Shown here: one piece after another, positions 14,054 to 14,559 of the stretch
Numbering within the stretch: the first letter of the stretch is position 1
Layout: each line of letters begins with the position of its first letter
DNA from: JAYENY01 sp964646075
GTDB taxonomy: Bacteria > Patescibacteriota > Minisyncoccia > Minisyncoccales > PEYH01
Assembly: GCA_964646075.1 (NCBI GenBank)
Contig: CAZYBZ010000013.1
Coordinates: 1 to 14,559, forward strand
Length of the DNA: 14,559 bases
Direction of reading: 5' to 3'
The notes under the pieces: generated by a model
The model's input: the letters and a program-made list of their open reading frames with translations, nothing else
What the model was told of the DNA's origin: nothing
Databases searched by the model: none
Position numbers and translations under genes: made by a program

Positions 14054-14559
14054 ATGAAAAAAATAGTTATTAACTTTATTTTAATTAGTCTTATTGGAGT
14101 CTTGATTAGTTTTATTGGAGCAAATATTTTAGCCCAAGAGACTCCAGGGCCAACAGCTTTAGCTCCGGAAGCTTTGCCTGAGCTACCAGAACCTGGTCTA
14201 AGGCCTGGCGACTTTTTCTACTTTTTAGATATTTGGGGAGAGGCGATTGGAGAATTTTTCATTTTCAACCCCGAAAGAAAGGCCATATTGCAAACCAGGA
14301 GAGCTTTAGAAAGAATTGCTGAGGTAAATGCGCTTCTTGAGGAAAAGGGGGTAGATGCTCCTGGGTTGGATATAGCTGAATTAAAAATTCAGCGAAATAT
14401 AATCAGGGCGAGTGAAATTCTTGAGAGGCAAAAAGCGCGAGGAGTAGAAGTTTCTCAATTAGCAGAAAGGTTAGATGATAAATTTAATGTTCGTCGTAAA
14501 TTATTAAACCAGGTTTTTGATTCACGCAGAGACAATCTTAAAATTCAGATAGCAGAAAC
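14054..14559 (+). CDS. Secreted DUF5667-type protein, N-terminal part (cut by window edge)
   Basis: The frame is open to the end of the window; 168 codons are visible. The N-terminus is a signal peptide (KK, then a hydrophobic stretch at about residues 5-26, probable cleavage near NILAQ). A proline-rich linker follows (PGPTALAPEALPELPEPG), then LRPGDFFYFLDIWGEAIGEF and FNPERKA with long helices, matching the pattern PDSPFYFLKxxWExxxxxFTFDPExKA of DUF5667, which is common in Patescibacteria and of unknown role. The protein should be exported and mostly alpha-helical. No Shine-Dalgarno site precedes the ATG. The family assignment is from pattern memory. Confidence 0.75.
   Translation, partial: MKKIVINFILISLIGVLISFIGANILAQETPGPTALAPEALPELPEPGLRPGDFFYFLDIWGEAIGEFFIFNPERKAILQTRRALERIAEVNALLEEKGVDAPGLDIAELKIQRNIIRASEILERQKARGVEVSQLAERLDDKFNVRRKLLNQVFDSRRDNLKIQIAE

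Overview
The window is AT-rich and looks like a Patescibacteria (CPR) genome, most likely Parcubacteria-like. The evidence is a strongly divergent 16S rRNA (AAACTCAAAGGAATAGACGG variant, altered 530 loop, a large insertion in helix 39), a short EF-Ts, tRNAs without encoded CCA, and small membrane or secreted proteins of the kind common in that group, including a DUF5667-type protein. No internal TGA codons interrupt recognised genes, so the standard bacterial code fits.

Layout. 1-1273: end of an ABC-type permease gene, then a gpsA-like gene. 1304-2658: a minus-strand hypothetical gene, preceded by two tandem hairpin repeats, a candidate orphan structured RNA with its own consensus promoter and terminator, and a decayed DDE transposase fragment. 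2659-4669: thpR and murC. 4835-7383: a small membrane protein with a 15-bp minisatellite, a 43-codon membrane micro-ORF overlapping rplY (bL25), and a coiled-coil lytic transglycosylase. 7451-8776 (minus): rpmE and prfA. 8906-10659: rpsB, tsf, a small membrane protein gene and tRNA-Thr(TGT), apparently one unit. 10664-11608 (minus): a ROK sugar kinase. 11724-13753: a self-contained 16S rRNA unit with two candidate promoters, a 25-bp processing stem and its own terminator. 13837-13908: tRNA-Ile(GAT). 14054 to the end: a secreted DUF5667-type protein cut by the window edge.

The main observation joins the RNA and protein genes. The 16S 3' end keeps a perfect helix 45, but the anti-Shine-Dalgarno CCUCC is missing and is replaced by ACAAUUUUUU. 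In line with this, almost no gene here has a Shine-Dalgarno site, and several promoters (rpsB, rpmE and probably thpR and murC) put the transcription start at or within a few bases of the start codon. The window therefore suggests a translation system working largely without SD pairing, using leaderless or A/U-rich starts. The translation genes here (16S, uS2, EF-Ts, bL25, bL31, RF1, two tRNAs) are otherwise ordinary, and cell-wall genes (MurC, transglycosylase) show that the cell makes peptidoglycan.
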